Source of the DNA: Caulobacterales bacterium
GTDB taxonomy: Bacteria; Pseudomonadota; Alphaproteobacteria; Caulobacterales; Aquidulcibacteraceae
Direction of reading: 5' to 3'
Assembly: GCA_017303355.1 (NCBI GenBank)
Contig: JAFLCU010000013.1
Coordinates: forward strand, 1 to 64,000
Length of the DNA: 64,000 nt
In this document: piece after piece, positions 46,108-54,758 of the stretch
How positions within the stretch are numbered: the stretch's first letter is position 1
How the letters are laid out: every line of letters starts with the position of its first letter
Position numbers and translations under genes: made by a program
Notes under the pieces: model-generated
Databases searched by the model: none
Seen by the model: the letters and a program-made list of their open reading frames with translations, nothing else
Told to the model about the DNA's origin: nothing

Positions 46108-48192
46108 ATGCGTCTTGCAGCCGCCGTCGCGGGTCTCGCGACCCTTTTCCTTGCCTCGTGCAGCACCACCCAAGGTTCCCTCAATATGACGGAAGACCCC
46201 TATCTCTGGCTTGAAGAGGTCGAAGGCGAACGCGCGCTCACATGGGTGCGCGAACAGAATGCGCGCTCGCTTGCCGTGCTCGAAGGCGATTCGCGGTTCG
46301 CGCAATTGCACGCCGATGCGCTGGCGCTGGCCAATAGCCAGGATCGCCTGCCGCTCGGCGGCATTCACACAGGCTATTATTATAATTTCTGGCAGGACGC
46401 CGAACATGTGCGCGGTATCTATCGCCGCACGCGCGTCGCCGATTTCGCCAGCGGCAGTCCGCGCTGGGAAACGGTGTTTGACGTGGATGCGGTCGCCACG
46501 GCCGAGAACGCCAATTGGGTTTTCCAAGGCATGGATTGCCTTGAGGGCACGACGCGCTGTTTGGTTGCGCTCTCCGATGGCGGCAAGGACGCCTCGACGT
46601 ATCGCGAATACGATTTGGCGACGCGCGGCTTCGTGGCGAACGGCTTTGTGACGCCGGAAGCCAAATCGGGCGTCACCTGGCTCGACATCAACACGCTGAT
46701 CGTCGCCACCGATTGGGGCGCGGGCACGATGACGGAAAGCGGCTACCCGTTCGTGGTGAAGCGTTGGACGCGCGACACGCCGCTTTCGTCCGCCACCGAA
46801 GTTTTGCGCGGCGAGGCCAGCGATGTCGGGGTGTTCGGCGGCGTTCTGCAGGATACGGACGGGCGGCGCATTCCGATCGCGGTGCGCGCGACGACGTTCT
46901 TTGAATCCACCAATTTCCGCCTCGACGGCGCATCGCCGCAGCGCATCAACCTGCCGCAGAAATCCTCGATCGTCGGGCTCTATCAGGGTTATCTGATCGC
47001 AACATTGCAGGAAGAATGGCGCGGCCACCCGCAAGGCGCGCTGATCGCTTATCCGCTCAGCGAAACCGGCAGCGACAATCCGAACGTCACGGTGCTGTTT
47101 GCGCCGAACCAGCGTCAATCGGTGGAAGGCGTTTCCATCACGCGCGACGCCATCCTCGTGGCGGGTTACGAAAATGTCCGCGGCCGCTTGCTGCGCATTT
47201 CACGTACCGCCGGCGCCTGGACGACCACCACCATCGCGCTGCCGGAAAACGGCTCGGTGACGATGGCGGGTTCCTCGCCGACCGAAAGCGAAGCCTTCGC
47301 CGTGTTCGAGGATTTCCTGACGCCGGACACGCTCTACGCGCTCGACAGCAACGCGACACTCGCTCGCCCGATCCGCTCGCTGCCGGCGCAGTTTGACGCC
47401 TCGCCTTATGTGTCGGAGCAATACGAGGCGGTCAGCAGCGACGGCACGCGCATTCCGTATTTCGTGCTGCGCCGCCGCGACATGCCGTTCAACGGCGAGA
47501 ACGCGACGCTGCTCTATGCGTATGGCGGCTTCCAGAGTTCTATGACGCCTGGCTATAGCCCGAATGTCGGCAAGCTTTGGCTTGATCGTGGCGGGGTTTA
47601 CGTGCTCGCCAATATTCGCGGCGGCGGGGAGTTCGGTCCGGCATGGCACCAAGCGGGCCTGCGCACGCAGCGCCAGATCATCTTTGATGATTTTTATGCG
47701 GTTGAGCGCGACCTTGTCGAACGCCGCATCACCAGCCCAGATCATCTGGGCATCATGGGCGGCTCGAACGGCGGCTTGCTGATGGGCGTGATGCTCAATC
47801 AGCATCCGGAGATGATCAACGCCGCCGTCGTGCAAGTGCCGCTGCTCGACATGCTGCGCTACGATCAATTGCTCGCCGGCGCTTCATGGGTCGATGAGTA
47901 CGGCTCGCCGTCCAATCCGGAGGAGCGCGCGTTCCTCGAAACCATCACGCCCTATCAGAACCTGCGCGCACGCGATGATTTCCCGACCCCGTTCGTGGTC
48001 ACATCGACCAAGGACGATCGCGTCCATCCCGGTCACGCCCGCAAATACGTGGCGCGCATGATCGAGTTGGGCATGCCGGTGCTCTATTTCGAGAATATCG
48101 ACGGCGGCCACTCGGCGGCGGCGAACCTCAACGAGGCGGCGCGCCGGCGCGCGCTTGAATACACTTATCTGATGCAGCAATTGATGGATTGA
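46108..48192 (+). CDS. Prolyl oligopeptidase family (S9A) lipoprotein
   Basis: A 694-residue serine peptidase. A lipoprotein signal (LFLASC, Cys18) would place it in the periplasm. The N-terminal beta-propeller region (DPYLWLEEVEGERALTWVREQN is the S9A entry motif, quoted in part) is followed by the alpha/beta-hydrolase domain. The catalytic serine is Ser553 in GIMGGSNGGLLMG, the Asp is in TSTKDDRVHPGHA and the His in DGGHSAAAN. It cleaves short peptides, usually after proline; the exact specificity is not readable. Confidence 0.92.
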   Translation: MRLAAAVAGLATLFLASCSTTQGSLNMTEDPYLWLEEVEGERALTWVREQNARSLAVLEGDSRFAQLHADALALANSQDRLPLGGIHTGYYYNFWQDAEHVRGIYRRTRVADFASGSPRWETVFDVDAVATAENANWVFQGMDCLEGTTRCLVALSDGGKDASTYREYDLATRGFVANGFVTPEAKSGVTWLDINTLIVATDWGAGTMTESGYPFVVKRWTRDTPLSSATEVLRGEASDVGVFGGVLQDTDGRRIPIAVRATTFFESTNFRLDGASPQRINLPQKSSIVGLYQGYLIATLQEEWRGHPQGALIAYPLSETGSDNPNVTVLFAPNQRQSVEGVSITRDAILVAGYENVRGRLLRISRTAGAWTTTTIALPENGSVTMAGSSPTESEAFAVFEDFLTPDTLYALDSNATLARPIRSLPAQFDASPYVSEQYEAVSSDGTRIPYFVLRRRDMPFNGENATLLYAYGGFQSSMTPGYSPNVGKLWLDRGGVYVLANIRGGGEFGPAWHQAGLRTQRQIIFDDFYAVERDLVERRITSPDHLGIMGGSNGGLLMGVMLNQHPEMINAAVVQVPLLDMLRYDQLLAGASWVDEYGSPSNPEERAFLETITPYQNLRARDDFPTPFVVTSTKDDRVHPGHARKYVARMIELGMPVLYFENIDGGHSAAANLNEAARRRALEYTYLMQQLMD

Positions 48193-48199
48193 GCGCGGC

Positions 48200-48233
48200 C
48201 GCGCGTTCCGCCTTGATTTTGGCGGAACGCGCG
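48200..48233. terminator. Strong hairpin after the S9 peptidase gene
   Basis: A perfect 13-bp stem CGCGCGTTCCGCC/GGCGGAACGCGCG has the 8-nt loop TTGATTTT. It begins 8 bp after the peptidase stop and ends 25 bp before the next ATG. It lacks a 3' T-tract, so it may be a weak or factor-dependent terminator or a stability element. Confidence 0.5.
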
Positions 48234-48258
48234 GTGAGAAGCGCTTCACGAGGTGACT

Positions 48259-48597
48259 ATGAACGTCTTGCGCGCGGCGGTTGGGATTTTGGGCTTCGCC
48301 CTGCTCGGGTTGGTCTTGTGGGCCGCCCTCGCCAAGCCTGACCTGCACGGCACGATCTTCGATCAATTCGCGGTGCTGACGACGCTGCCTTGGGGCGTAG
48401 CGACGCTGGCCGACCTGCTGATCGGCTTCGTGTTCTTCGCGACGATCGTGTTTTTGACCGAGCGCTCGTGGGTCGTGGCCGCGCTTTGGGCCGCGCCCAT
48501 TTTCTTGCTTGGCAATATCTGGGCGGCACTCTGGCTGGTAATCCGCCTGCCGCACTTGGCCAAGCAGCTCTCGAAGCCGGATTGGCCGAACTCCTAA
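48259..48597 (+). CDS. DUF1475-like membrane protein
   Basis: A 112-residue protein with three predicted membrane segments (about residues 5-24, 43-65 and 70-92). The arrangement TLPWGVATLADLLIGFVFFATIVFLTERS followed by WAAPIFLLGNIWAALWLVIRLP (in parts) resembles DUF1475 proteins, whose function is unknown. The ATG at 48259 has a GAGGTG box at good spacing; a GTG six bases upstream is the alternative. It overlaps the convergent OxyR-type gene by 4 bp. Confidence 0.75.
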   Translation: MNVLRAAVGILGFALLGLVLWAALAKPDLHGTIFDQFAVLTTLPWGVATLADLLIGFVFFATIVFLTERSWVVAALWAAPIFLLGNIWAALWLVIRLPHLAKQLSKPDWPNS

Positions 48598-49526
48598 GCC
48601 TTTCGGCCAAACAGTTCGTTGCGCAGCACATCGGCCAGCATGCGCGCCTCTTCCTCGCGCTGACCGCCCTCGCGCCAAGCCACGCCAATCGAACGCCCAA
48701 CCAAAGGCTGCGCGAACGGCCGCACCGCGACATGCGCGCCAGCGGCCGCGCCGCCGTCAGCGGCGATTTTCGGCAACAGCGTCACGCCCATGCCGCCCGA
48801 CACCATCTGCACCAACGTATGCAAACTCGTCGCCCCCACCTCCGAGGAGCGCCGGCCGGGCGCCAATTGGCAAGCCGAAAGCGCGTGCTCGCGCAGACAA
48901 TGGCCGTCTTCGAGCAGCAGCACGTCCTCGCTCTTTAGATGCTCGGGCGCCAAGTCGTTGCGGTGCGCCAGCGGGTGCGTCTCAGGGCAAACGAGGAAGA
49001 ATTCGTCCTCCGCCACCACGGACGTGGCGATGCCGTGCGCAGTGTAGGGCAGCGCGATCACGGCGGCGTCGAGCGTGCGCGCGCGCAACGCATCGACCAG
49101 GCGTGCGGTGAGATCCTCGCGCATTTGCAGGCGCAATTGTGGGAAACGCTGCTTCAACAGCGGCATCACGCGCGGCAATAGAAATGGCGCGATAGTTGGA
49201 ATGGCGCCGAGGCGAAAATAGCCGGAGAACGGCTCGCCTGCCGTGTGCACCGCGCGCACGAGCTCTTCGACTTCGTTGATCGCGCGTGCGGCGCGATCGG
49301 CGGCTTCCAACCCAGCCGGCGTGAGTACTGCGCCCGCCCTGCCGCGCTCGACCAGCACAGCGCCGAGCGCGATCTCCAATTCCTTGATGCCGGCTGAAAG
49401 CGTCGGCTGCGTGACGCCCACGGCTTCAGCGGCGGCGACGAATGAGCCCTCCGCGCGGATCGCCAACAGGAATTGCAACTGGCGCAGCGTCGGCATGGCC
49501 GAGGCCGGAATGCGGGTGTCTTCCAT
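48594..49526 (-). CDS. oxyR: OxyR-type LysR family hydrogen-peroxide regulator
   Basis: A 310-residue LysR regulator. The N-terminal helix-turn-helix is in FLLAIRAEGSFVAAAEAVGVTQPTLSAGIKELE (in parts), followed by the co-inducer domain. Both redox cysteines of OxyR are conserved with their nine-residue spacing (LLEDGHCLREHALSAC), so peroxide sensing is likely. No catalase or peroxidase gene lies next to it in this window. The start could also be the ATG at 49496, which opens the conserved PTLRQLQFL. Confidence 0.88.
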   Translation of the reverse strand: MEDTRIPASAMPTLRQLQFLLAIRAEGSFVAAAEAVGVTQPTLSAGIKELEIALGAVLVERGRAGAVLTPAGLEAADRAARAINEVEELVRAVHTAGEPFSGYFRLGAIPTIAPFLLPRVMPLLKQRFPQLRLQMREDLTARLVDALRARTLDAAVIALPYTAHGIATSVVAEDEFFLVCPETHPLAHRNDLAPEHLKSEDVLLLEDGHCLREHALSACQLAPGRRSSEVGATSLHTLVQMVSGGMGVTLLPKIAADGGAAAGAHVAVRPFAQPLVGRSIGVAWREGGQREEEARMLADVLRNELFGRKA

Positions 49527-49598
49527 AGGCGCTTTCTATCGTATCCGTCTGGGCATATCGACGCCCTCAAGGATGTTTCAAGCAGCCCTCTACGGGAA

Positions 49599-51008
49599 TT
49601 ATGCAGCAACGCGCGCTGTGGCCGGCGCTGCCGCGCTGATGCGCATCGGCACGCGGATGGTGAAGGTCGAGCCAACGCCGAGTTCGCTCGTCACGCTCAC
49701 TTTGCCGCCCAAGGCATGCGCCATGCGCTGCGCGATCGAAAGCCCGAGGCCCATGCCGCCTTTCGCGCGCGTCGATGTCGAGTCGACCTGCGTGAACGGC
49801 TTGAAGATGCGCTCGATATCCGCCGCGGCCACGCCAGCACCGGTATCGGATACGCCCAGCACCAGGAAATCACGGCCATCGATATCGGCTTTGTCGGCCG
49901 TCACGGCGATGAGGCCATTCTCGGTGAATTTCGAGGCGTTCGACATGAGCGCGGCGAGACATACCGAGAGCTTGCCGCCATCGGTGTAGGCCCACTCGGC
50001 ATCGGGATCGACGCGCAGCGAAATCCGGTTGCCGCTCGCACGCACATCGTCTTGCACGGCGTGCACGGCCTCTTCGGCGAGCTTACGCACATCGACATCG
50101 CGCGGAGCCAAGCCTTCCGCGCCGGCGTCGACACTCGAATGATTGAGGATTTGATCGATCAACCCCAACAGGTGGCGCGCCGAGCCGCTGATGCGCCCGG
50201 CGTCGTCGGCTAAATCCTTGCGGCCGTCCGCATCAAGATCTTCTTGAATGATTTCCGCGTAACCGATCACAGCGTTCAGCGGCGTGCGTAGCTCATGCGT
50301 CATCACAGCCAGGAATTCGGATTTCGCCCGGTTCGCTTCTTCCGCCTCGGCGCGCTTGAGTTCGGCTTCGAGCTGACGCTCTTTCGACGCTTGGTGCGCG
50401 GCTTTCCAGCCAGCCACCATCTTGGTGTTGTTTACCGCTGAGCGCGCGACATAGGCTAAAAAACCCGCCACGCCACAGCCAACGCCCAGCGCGCCTTGAA
50501 TCGCGTCAGCAGGCGCGCCGTTGAACGGGATGAAGGGGATCGCCAGCAACGCCAATGTCGCGGGCGCGGCGGATACGACCATGAAGCGCGGCGATTGGAA
50601 CGTGAACAGCATCACGCTGACGAGCGAACTCGCCGCCATCAGCACGCCCAGCACCCGGCCTGGCCCGCCGCCTAGGGCCGCGAGCAGAACGGGCATGCCA
50701 CAGAAGATCGTGATGGAGAAAATGCAGCCCCACACGAACAACCCGCCGGTGGTTTTGCGATCCGCCTCGCCACGCGCTTCGAGGTACGAATTGCCCAGCA
50801 TGCAGTCGAAGCCCATCGACAGCGCCAGGACCAGCCACCAGCTAAGGCCGGCGGCGGTGGAGTTCAGGACAAGCGATGCGCCGACCGCGAACAATGCGCC
50901 GATGGCCACGCGCCAGCGAAAGCTTGAAACCCGCCCCCGCGCGGCGGCAACCATCGAAGAATCGAGAAAGTCGAACACTAAGCACCCGCTTATTCGAATT
51001 TTTATCAA
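49599..51008 (-). CDS. Membrane-bound sensor histidine kinase
   Basis: A 469-residue kinase. An N-terminal membrane domain of about six segments (residues 30-185) is followed by a coiled coil (AAHQASKERQLEAELKRAEAEEANRAK, in part). The dimerisation domain has the phospho-accepting His in MTHELRTPLNAVIGYAE. The ATPase domain has N-box MSNASKFTENG, G1 DTGAGVA and G2 KGGMGLGLSI. There is no receiver domain and no adjacent response regulator, so it is an orphan kinase, as is common in this group. Its input is unknown. Confidence 0.9.
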   Translation of the reverse strand: MIKIRISGCLVFDFLDSSMVAAARGRVSSFRWRVAIGALFAVGASLVLNSTAAGLSWWLVLALSMGFDCMLGNSYLEARGEADRKTTGGLFVWGCIFSITIFCGMPVLLAALGGGPGRVLGVLMAASSLVSVMLFTFQSPRFMVVSAAPATLALLAIPFIPFNGAPADAIQGALGVGCGVAGFLAYVARSAVNNTKMVAGWKAAHQASKERQLEAELKRAEAEEANRAKSEFLAVMTHELRTPLNAVIGYAEIIQEDLDADGRKDLADDAGRISGSARHLLGLIDQILNHSSVDAGAEGLAPRDVDVRKLAEEAVHAVQDDVRASGNRISLRVDPDAEWAYTDGGKLSVCLAALMSNASKFTENGLIAVTADKADIDGRDFLVLGVSDTGAGVAAADIERIFKPFTQVDSTSTRAKGGMGLGLSIAQRMAHALGGKVSVTSELGVGSTFTIRVPMRISAAAPATARVAA

Positions 51009-51081
51009 TGCAGCGTGCTTTCCCGTCTATTAACCGGAGCCGGCAAATCGGCGAAACTCGGGTTACGGAGCGCTTTTTCTG

Positions 51082-52173
51082 ATGAGCGATTTCGACACAG
51101 TGGTTGTCGGTGCGGGCGCTGTGGGGCTCGCTTGCGGCTACGCGCTGGCGCGCCGTGGCCAAAATGTGCTCGTTCTCGAGCGCGAAGCGCATATCGGCGC
51201 GGGCGTCTCGTCGCGCAATTCCGAGGTCATTCACGCGGGCCTGCACTATGCAACCGGTTCACTGAAAGCGCGCCTTTGCGTCGATGGCCGGCGCGCGCTC
51301 TATGATTTCCTGGAAACGCACAACGTCGCTTACGACAAATGCGGCAAGCTGATCGTCGCAACCGAGGAGAGCGAAATTCCGGCGCTGGAAAAGCTTGCGC
51401 GGCAGGCGGAGATCAACAGCGTTGAAGGTGTGCGATGGCTGAGCGGCGCCGAGGCGTTGGCGCTGGAGCCACAGCTGCGCGCGGTCGCGGCGCTGGAGTC
51501 ACGCGAGAGCGGCGTGTTCGACGCACACGGCTATATGGAGGCGCTGGAAGGCGAGATCGAAGCGCGTGGCGGCGCGGTTGTCTTGAGCGCGCCGTTTGAA
51601 GGCGCGACACGTGGCGGCGACGGTTTCGTCGTCCGTGTTGGCGGTGAGACGCCGACAGAAATCAGCACAAAGGCGCTCGTGATCGCGGCGGGGCTTGGCG
51701 CGCAAGCGTGCGCCGCAATGGTCGACGCCTTCCCCGCTTCGCGCATTCCGGCGCTGCATTTTGGCAAGGGCAATTATTTCGCGCTGCAGGGCGTGAAGGC
51801 GCCGTTCTCGCGGCTGATCTATCCCCCGCCGATTCCGGGCGCCTTGGGCACGCACTATCGGCGCGATCTCGGCGGCGTCGCGCGCTTTGGGCCTGATCTG
51901 CAATTCGTGGATCACGAGGATTACCTGGTCGATCCCGCACGCGCTGGCGCGTTTTACGAAACCGTGCGCCGATTTTGGCCAGGCTTGCCGGATGGCGCAC
52001 TTGCGCCCGACTACGCCGGCATTCGCCCAAAACTGCATGGCCCCGGCGAACGCCAGGGCGATTTCGTCATCGACGACAGCGTTGAAAATCTCGTGTGCCT
52101 GTTCGGCATCGAAAGCCCCGGCCTCACCTCGTCACTGGCGATCGGCGAGGATGTCGCGCGTCGACTAAGCTAG
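51082..52173 (+). CDS. FAD-dependent oxidoreductase (LhgO/DAO-like)
   Basis: A 363-residue DAO-superfamily flavoprotein. The FAD dinucleotide loop VVVGAGAVGLACGYALARRG is at residues 6-25, followed by SSRNSEVIHAGLHY. This last motif, together with the C-terminal GIESPGLTSSLAIGEDVAR, is typical of the L-2-hydroxyglutarate oxidase/dehydrogenase group. It would oxidise a 2-hydroxy acid or secondary amine and pass electrons to oxygen or quinone. It is divergent from the histidine kinase gene by 73 bp. Confidence 0.88.
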   Translation: MSDFDTVVVGAGAVGLACGYALARRGQNVLVLEREAHIGAGVSSRNSEVIHAGLHYATGSLKARLCVDGRRALYDFLETHNVAYDKCGKLIVATEESEIPALEKLARQAEINSVEGVRWLSGAEALALEPQLRAVAALESRESGVFDAHGYMEALEGEIEARGGAVVLSAPFEGATRGGDGFVVRVGGETPTEISTKALVIAAGLGAQACAAMVDAFPASRIPALHFGKGNYFALQGVKAPFSRLIYPPPIPGALGTHYRRDLGGVARFGPDLQFVDHEDYLVDPARAGAFYETVRRFWPGLPDGALAPDYAGIRPKLHGPGERQGDFVIDDSVENLVCLFGIESPGLTSSLAIGEDVARRLS

Positions 52174-52255
52174 CTGCGCGCGCGGATACGCGATCACCCC
52201 CCATCGCCGCCGTTGCCTAGCGTCGTGGTGACGCGGTCTTCGCGAGTCCGTCCAT

Positions 52256-52678
52256 CTAATGATGGTGGCCAGCCGCGTGCGCGTGTTCAAAAGGAATGAT
52301 CGCGCCCGTTCTATCGCGCACCTCGCATTCGCGCGCGCCGATCGCGCCGATCGAGTGCGGCGCATGCGCGTCGAGGTTGGCGGCGAATTCAGCGCGCCCA
52401 GCTTCGCTGAAGCGGCGCCACAATGTGCGCTCATCCGGCATGGTTTGGGTGTAGGCGCAGGCTTCAGCATCGTCACAGCGGAAGCGGTGCTCGGCGGCAA
52501 AGCTGGGATCGGCGATCGAAGGCGCACTGCACACGATCGCCGTCCCGTCGCGCAGCGCACCGGCAAGCCCGCTGCATTCGGCGGCCGGCTCGGGCCAGGG
52601 CAATGGCGTCAGCGCCAGAGCTGGCGAACTCGCCAGCTCCGCCAGCATCGCTGCCGCCACGAGATATCGGATCGCCAT
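52256..52678 (-). CDS. Small exported protein with His-rich C-terminus
   Basis: A 140-residue protein with a signal peptide (AIRYLVAAAMLAELASSPALAL). Its mature part contains five cysteines (AECSGL, IVCSAP, RCDDAEAC and ARECEV) and ends HAHAAGHHH. The His-rich tail could bind a transition metal, which is inferred. I do not recognise the family. The start at 52678 has a GGAGG box; the box pairs with an upstream CCTCC in a 6-bp hairpin that could mask it. A longer frame to 52882 is not supported. Confidence 0.72.
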   Translation of the reverse strand: MAIRYLVAAAMLAELASSPALALTPLPWPEPAAECSGLAGALRDGTAIVCSAPSIADPSFAAEHRFRCDDAEACAYTQTMPDERTLWRRFSEAGRAEFAANLDAHAPHSIGAIGARECEVRDRTGAIIPFEHAHAAGHHH

Positions 52679-52830
52679 TTTTAGCCTCCGCCTTTCGGAG
52701 GAGGTCGGCAAAAGGGCGCGAGTTTGACGATTTGGCCGCTTGCCCCTAAAAGCCCCGCCCATGCGCCAGCTTTGAGCTGCGCTTTGACCGGCACACGACC
52801 CCATATGAGGGTCTGGAGGCTGGCGAGGCA

Positions 52831-52858
52831 CCCCGCCCGACGTGATCGTCCGGCGGGG
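52831..52858. promoter_or_regulatory. Stable hairpin in the ffh leader region
   Basis: CCCCGCC/GGCGGGG is extended by GACG/CGTC across one C-C mismatch with a TGAT loop. It ends 38 bp before the ffh ATG. It has no T-tract, so it is more likely an mRNA leader structure than a terminator. No 4.5S RNA-type GGAAGGAAGCAG motif was seen near it. Confidence 0.5.
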
Positions 52859-52896
52859 CAAAATCGCTTTTGCGCGGCGCATGACGTGGAGTTTTG

Positions 52897-54366
52897 ATGT
52901 TTGAGGCCCTGACAGAACGCCTTGGCGGCGTCTTCGACAAGCTCACCGGGCGCGGTGCGCTCGGTGAAGCAGATGTCGACGCGGCGCTGCGCGAGGTGCG
53001 CGTCGCCCTGCTCGAGGCCGACGTCGCCCTGCCGGTGGTGAAGGATTTCATCGCCAAGGTCCGCACCGAGGCGGTTGGCGAAAGCGTCATCAAGTCGGTG
53101 AAGCCGGGCCAGCAGGTCATCAAGATCGTTCATGACGCGCTGATCGAGACGCTGGGCGGCGATGGCGCGCCCGAGGGGCTGCGCATCGGCGGCGAGCCGC
53201 CGAACGTGATCATGATGGCCGGCCTGCAGGGCTCCGGCAAAACCACCACCACCGCCAAACTGGCGCTCAGGCTCACGAAAACCGACAAACGCCGGGTTCT
53301 CCTGGCCTCGCTCGACACGCGCCGCCCCGCGGCCATGGAACAGCTGTCGACCCTCGGTAAAACCATCGGCGTCGATGTCCTGCCGATCGTGGCCGGGCAA
53401 AGCCCGCAAGACATCGCCAAGCGCGCGCTCCAAGCTGCGCGTCTGGGCGGCCATGACGTCCTCATTCTCGACACCGCCGGCCGGACGACCATCGACGAAG
53501 AGATGATGTCGGAAGCGGCTTCGATCGCGCAAATCGCCAAGCCGGGCGAAATCCTGCTCGTCGCCGACAGCCTCACCGGCCAGGACGCGGTGGAAACCGC
53601 CAAGCGCTTCCACGAACGCCTGCCGCTCACCGGCTTGGTGCTGACCCGCGCCGACGGCGATGGCCGCGGCGGCGCCGCACTCTCGATGCGCGCCGTCACC
53701 GGCCTCCCGATCAAGTTTCTCGGCGCCGGCGAACGCCCGGATGCGCTTGAAACCTTTGACGCGCGGCGCATCGCCGGCCGCATTCTCGGTCAGGGCGACA
53801 TTGTCGGCCTCGTCGAAAAGGCGGTCGAACAAGTCGACCGCGACGAAGCCGAGAAGATGGCCAAGAAGCTGGCCAAGGGCCGCTTCGATTTCGACGATAT
53901 GGAAAAGCAGCTGAACCAACTGATCCAGATCGGCGGCCTCAAGGGCGTCATGGGCATGCTGCCGGGCGCGCAGAAGATTAAAAGCCAGATCTCCGAAGCC
54001 CAGCTCGATGACCGCCAGCTGCGCCGCCAGATTGGCATCATCCGCTCGATGACCAAGGGCGAGCGAGCCAAACCAGACCTGATCAACGGCCGCCGACGCG
54101 CCCGGATCGCCAAGGGCGCCGGCGTCGAGGTCGTGGAGGTGAACCGCCTCGTCAAGATGCACCGCAACATGGCGGACATGGCTAAAGCCATGGGCAAAGG
54201 CAAAATGCCTTTCGGCATGCCTGGGATGGGAGGCGGCATGCCTTCCCCTGAGGCGCTAAAACAATTGGGCTCCGGTAAACCACTACCAGGCCTTAACCCT
54301 CATTCTGCGCTTCCAGGGCTTCCTGGGGGCCTTCCGGGGCTTCCCGGAAGCAACAAAAAAAGCTAA
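52897..54366 (+). CDS. ffh: Signal recognition particle protein Ffh
   Basis: A 489-residue SRP GTPase. The N domain is at residues 1-90. The G domain has G1 GLQGSGKTTTT at 109-119 and DTAGRT near 192. The Met-rich M domain binds 4.5S RNA and signal sequences. The C-terminal tail is unusually rich in Gly, Met, Pro and Leu (GMPGMGGGMPSPEALKQL, then repeated GLPG units). The ATG at 52897 has a GGAG box. It is followed by rpsP after 24 bp. Its receptor FtsY is encoded at 59.9 kb. Confidence 0.96.
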   Translation: MFEALTERLGGVFDKLTGRGALGEADVDAALREVRVALLEADVALPVVKDFIAKVRTEAVGESVIKSVKPGQQVIKIVHDALIETLGGDGAPEGLRIGGEPPNVIMMAGLQGSGKTTTTAKLALRLTKTDKRRVLLASLDTRRPAAMEQLSTLGKTIGVDVLPIVAGQSPQDIAKRALQAARLGGHDVLILDTAGRTTIDEEMMSEAASIAQIAKPGEILLVADSLTGQDAVETAKRFHERLPLTGLVLTRADGDGRGGAALSMRAVTGLPIKFLGAGERPDALETFDARRIAGRILGQGDIVGLVEKAVEQVDRDEAEKMAKKLAKGRFDFDDMEKQLNQLIQIGGLKGVMGMLPGAQKIKSQISEAQLDDRQLRRQIGIIRSMTKGERAKPDLINGRRRARIAKGAGVEVVEVNRLVKMHRNMADMAKAMGKGKMPFGMPGMGGGMPSPEALKQLGSGKPLPGLNPHSALPGLPGGLPGLPGSNKKS

Positions 54367-54390
54367 GAGTTCAAAGGAGAAGCTTAGAAA

Positions 54391-54750
54391 ATGTCCCTGA
54401 AAATCCGTTTGGCCCGCGGCGGCGCCAAGAAGCGCCCGTTCTACTCCATCGTTGTGGCCGACAGCCGTAGCCCGCGCGACGGGCGTTTCATTGAGAAAGT
54501 CGGAACCTACAATCCTATATTGAAGTCCGATGATCCGAACCGGGTGACGTTGAAGCTCGAGCGTATCCAGGACTGGATGAAGAAGGGCGCGCTGCCGACC
54601 GACCGCGTGGCTCGTTTCTTGGACCAGGCTGGCGTGTTCAAGCGCGAAACCCGCAACAACCCCAACAAGGCCCAACCCGGCAAGAAAATGTCTGAGCGCG
54701 CTGCTGCCAACGCTCCGGCTGCCGAGGCTGAGGCCGCCTCGGAGGCGTAA
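54391..54750 (+). CDS. rpsP: 30S ribosomal protein S16
   Basis: A 119-residue S16. The core ([25 protein letters not shown]..., to about residue 80) is canonical, with [13 protein letters not shown] and the [12 protein letters not shown] region. The last 35 residues form an Ala/Glu-rich tail that exceeds the E. coli length. A strong AAAGGAG box precedes the ATG. It lies in the ffh-rpsP-rimM-trmD order common in bacteria. Confidence 0.97.
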   Translation: MSLKIRLARGGAKKRPFYSIVVADSRSPRDGRFIEKVGTYNPILKSDDPNRVTLKLERIQDWMKKGALPTDRVARFLDQAGVFKRETRNNPNKAQPGKKMSERAAANAPAAEAEAASEA

Positions 54751-54758
54751 GAAAACCC

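Noticed and set aside
52831..52858. Hairpin before ffh considered as the 4.5S (SRP) RNA
   Set aside because: The conserved GGAAGGAAGCAG-type tetraloop region and the expected length of about 100 nt are absent.
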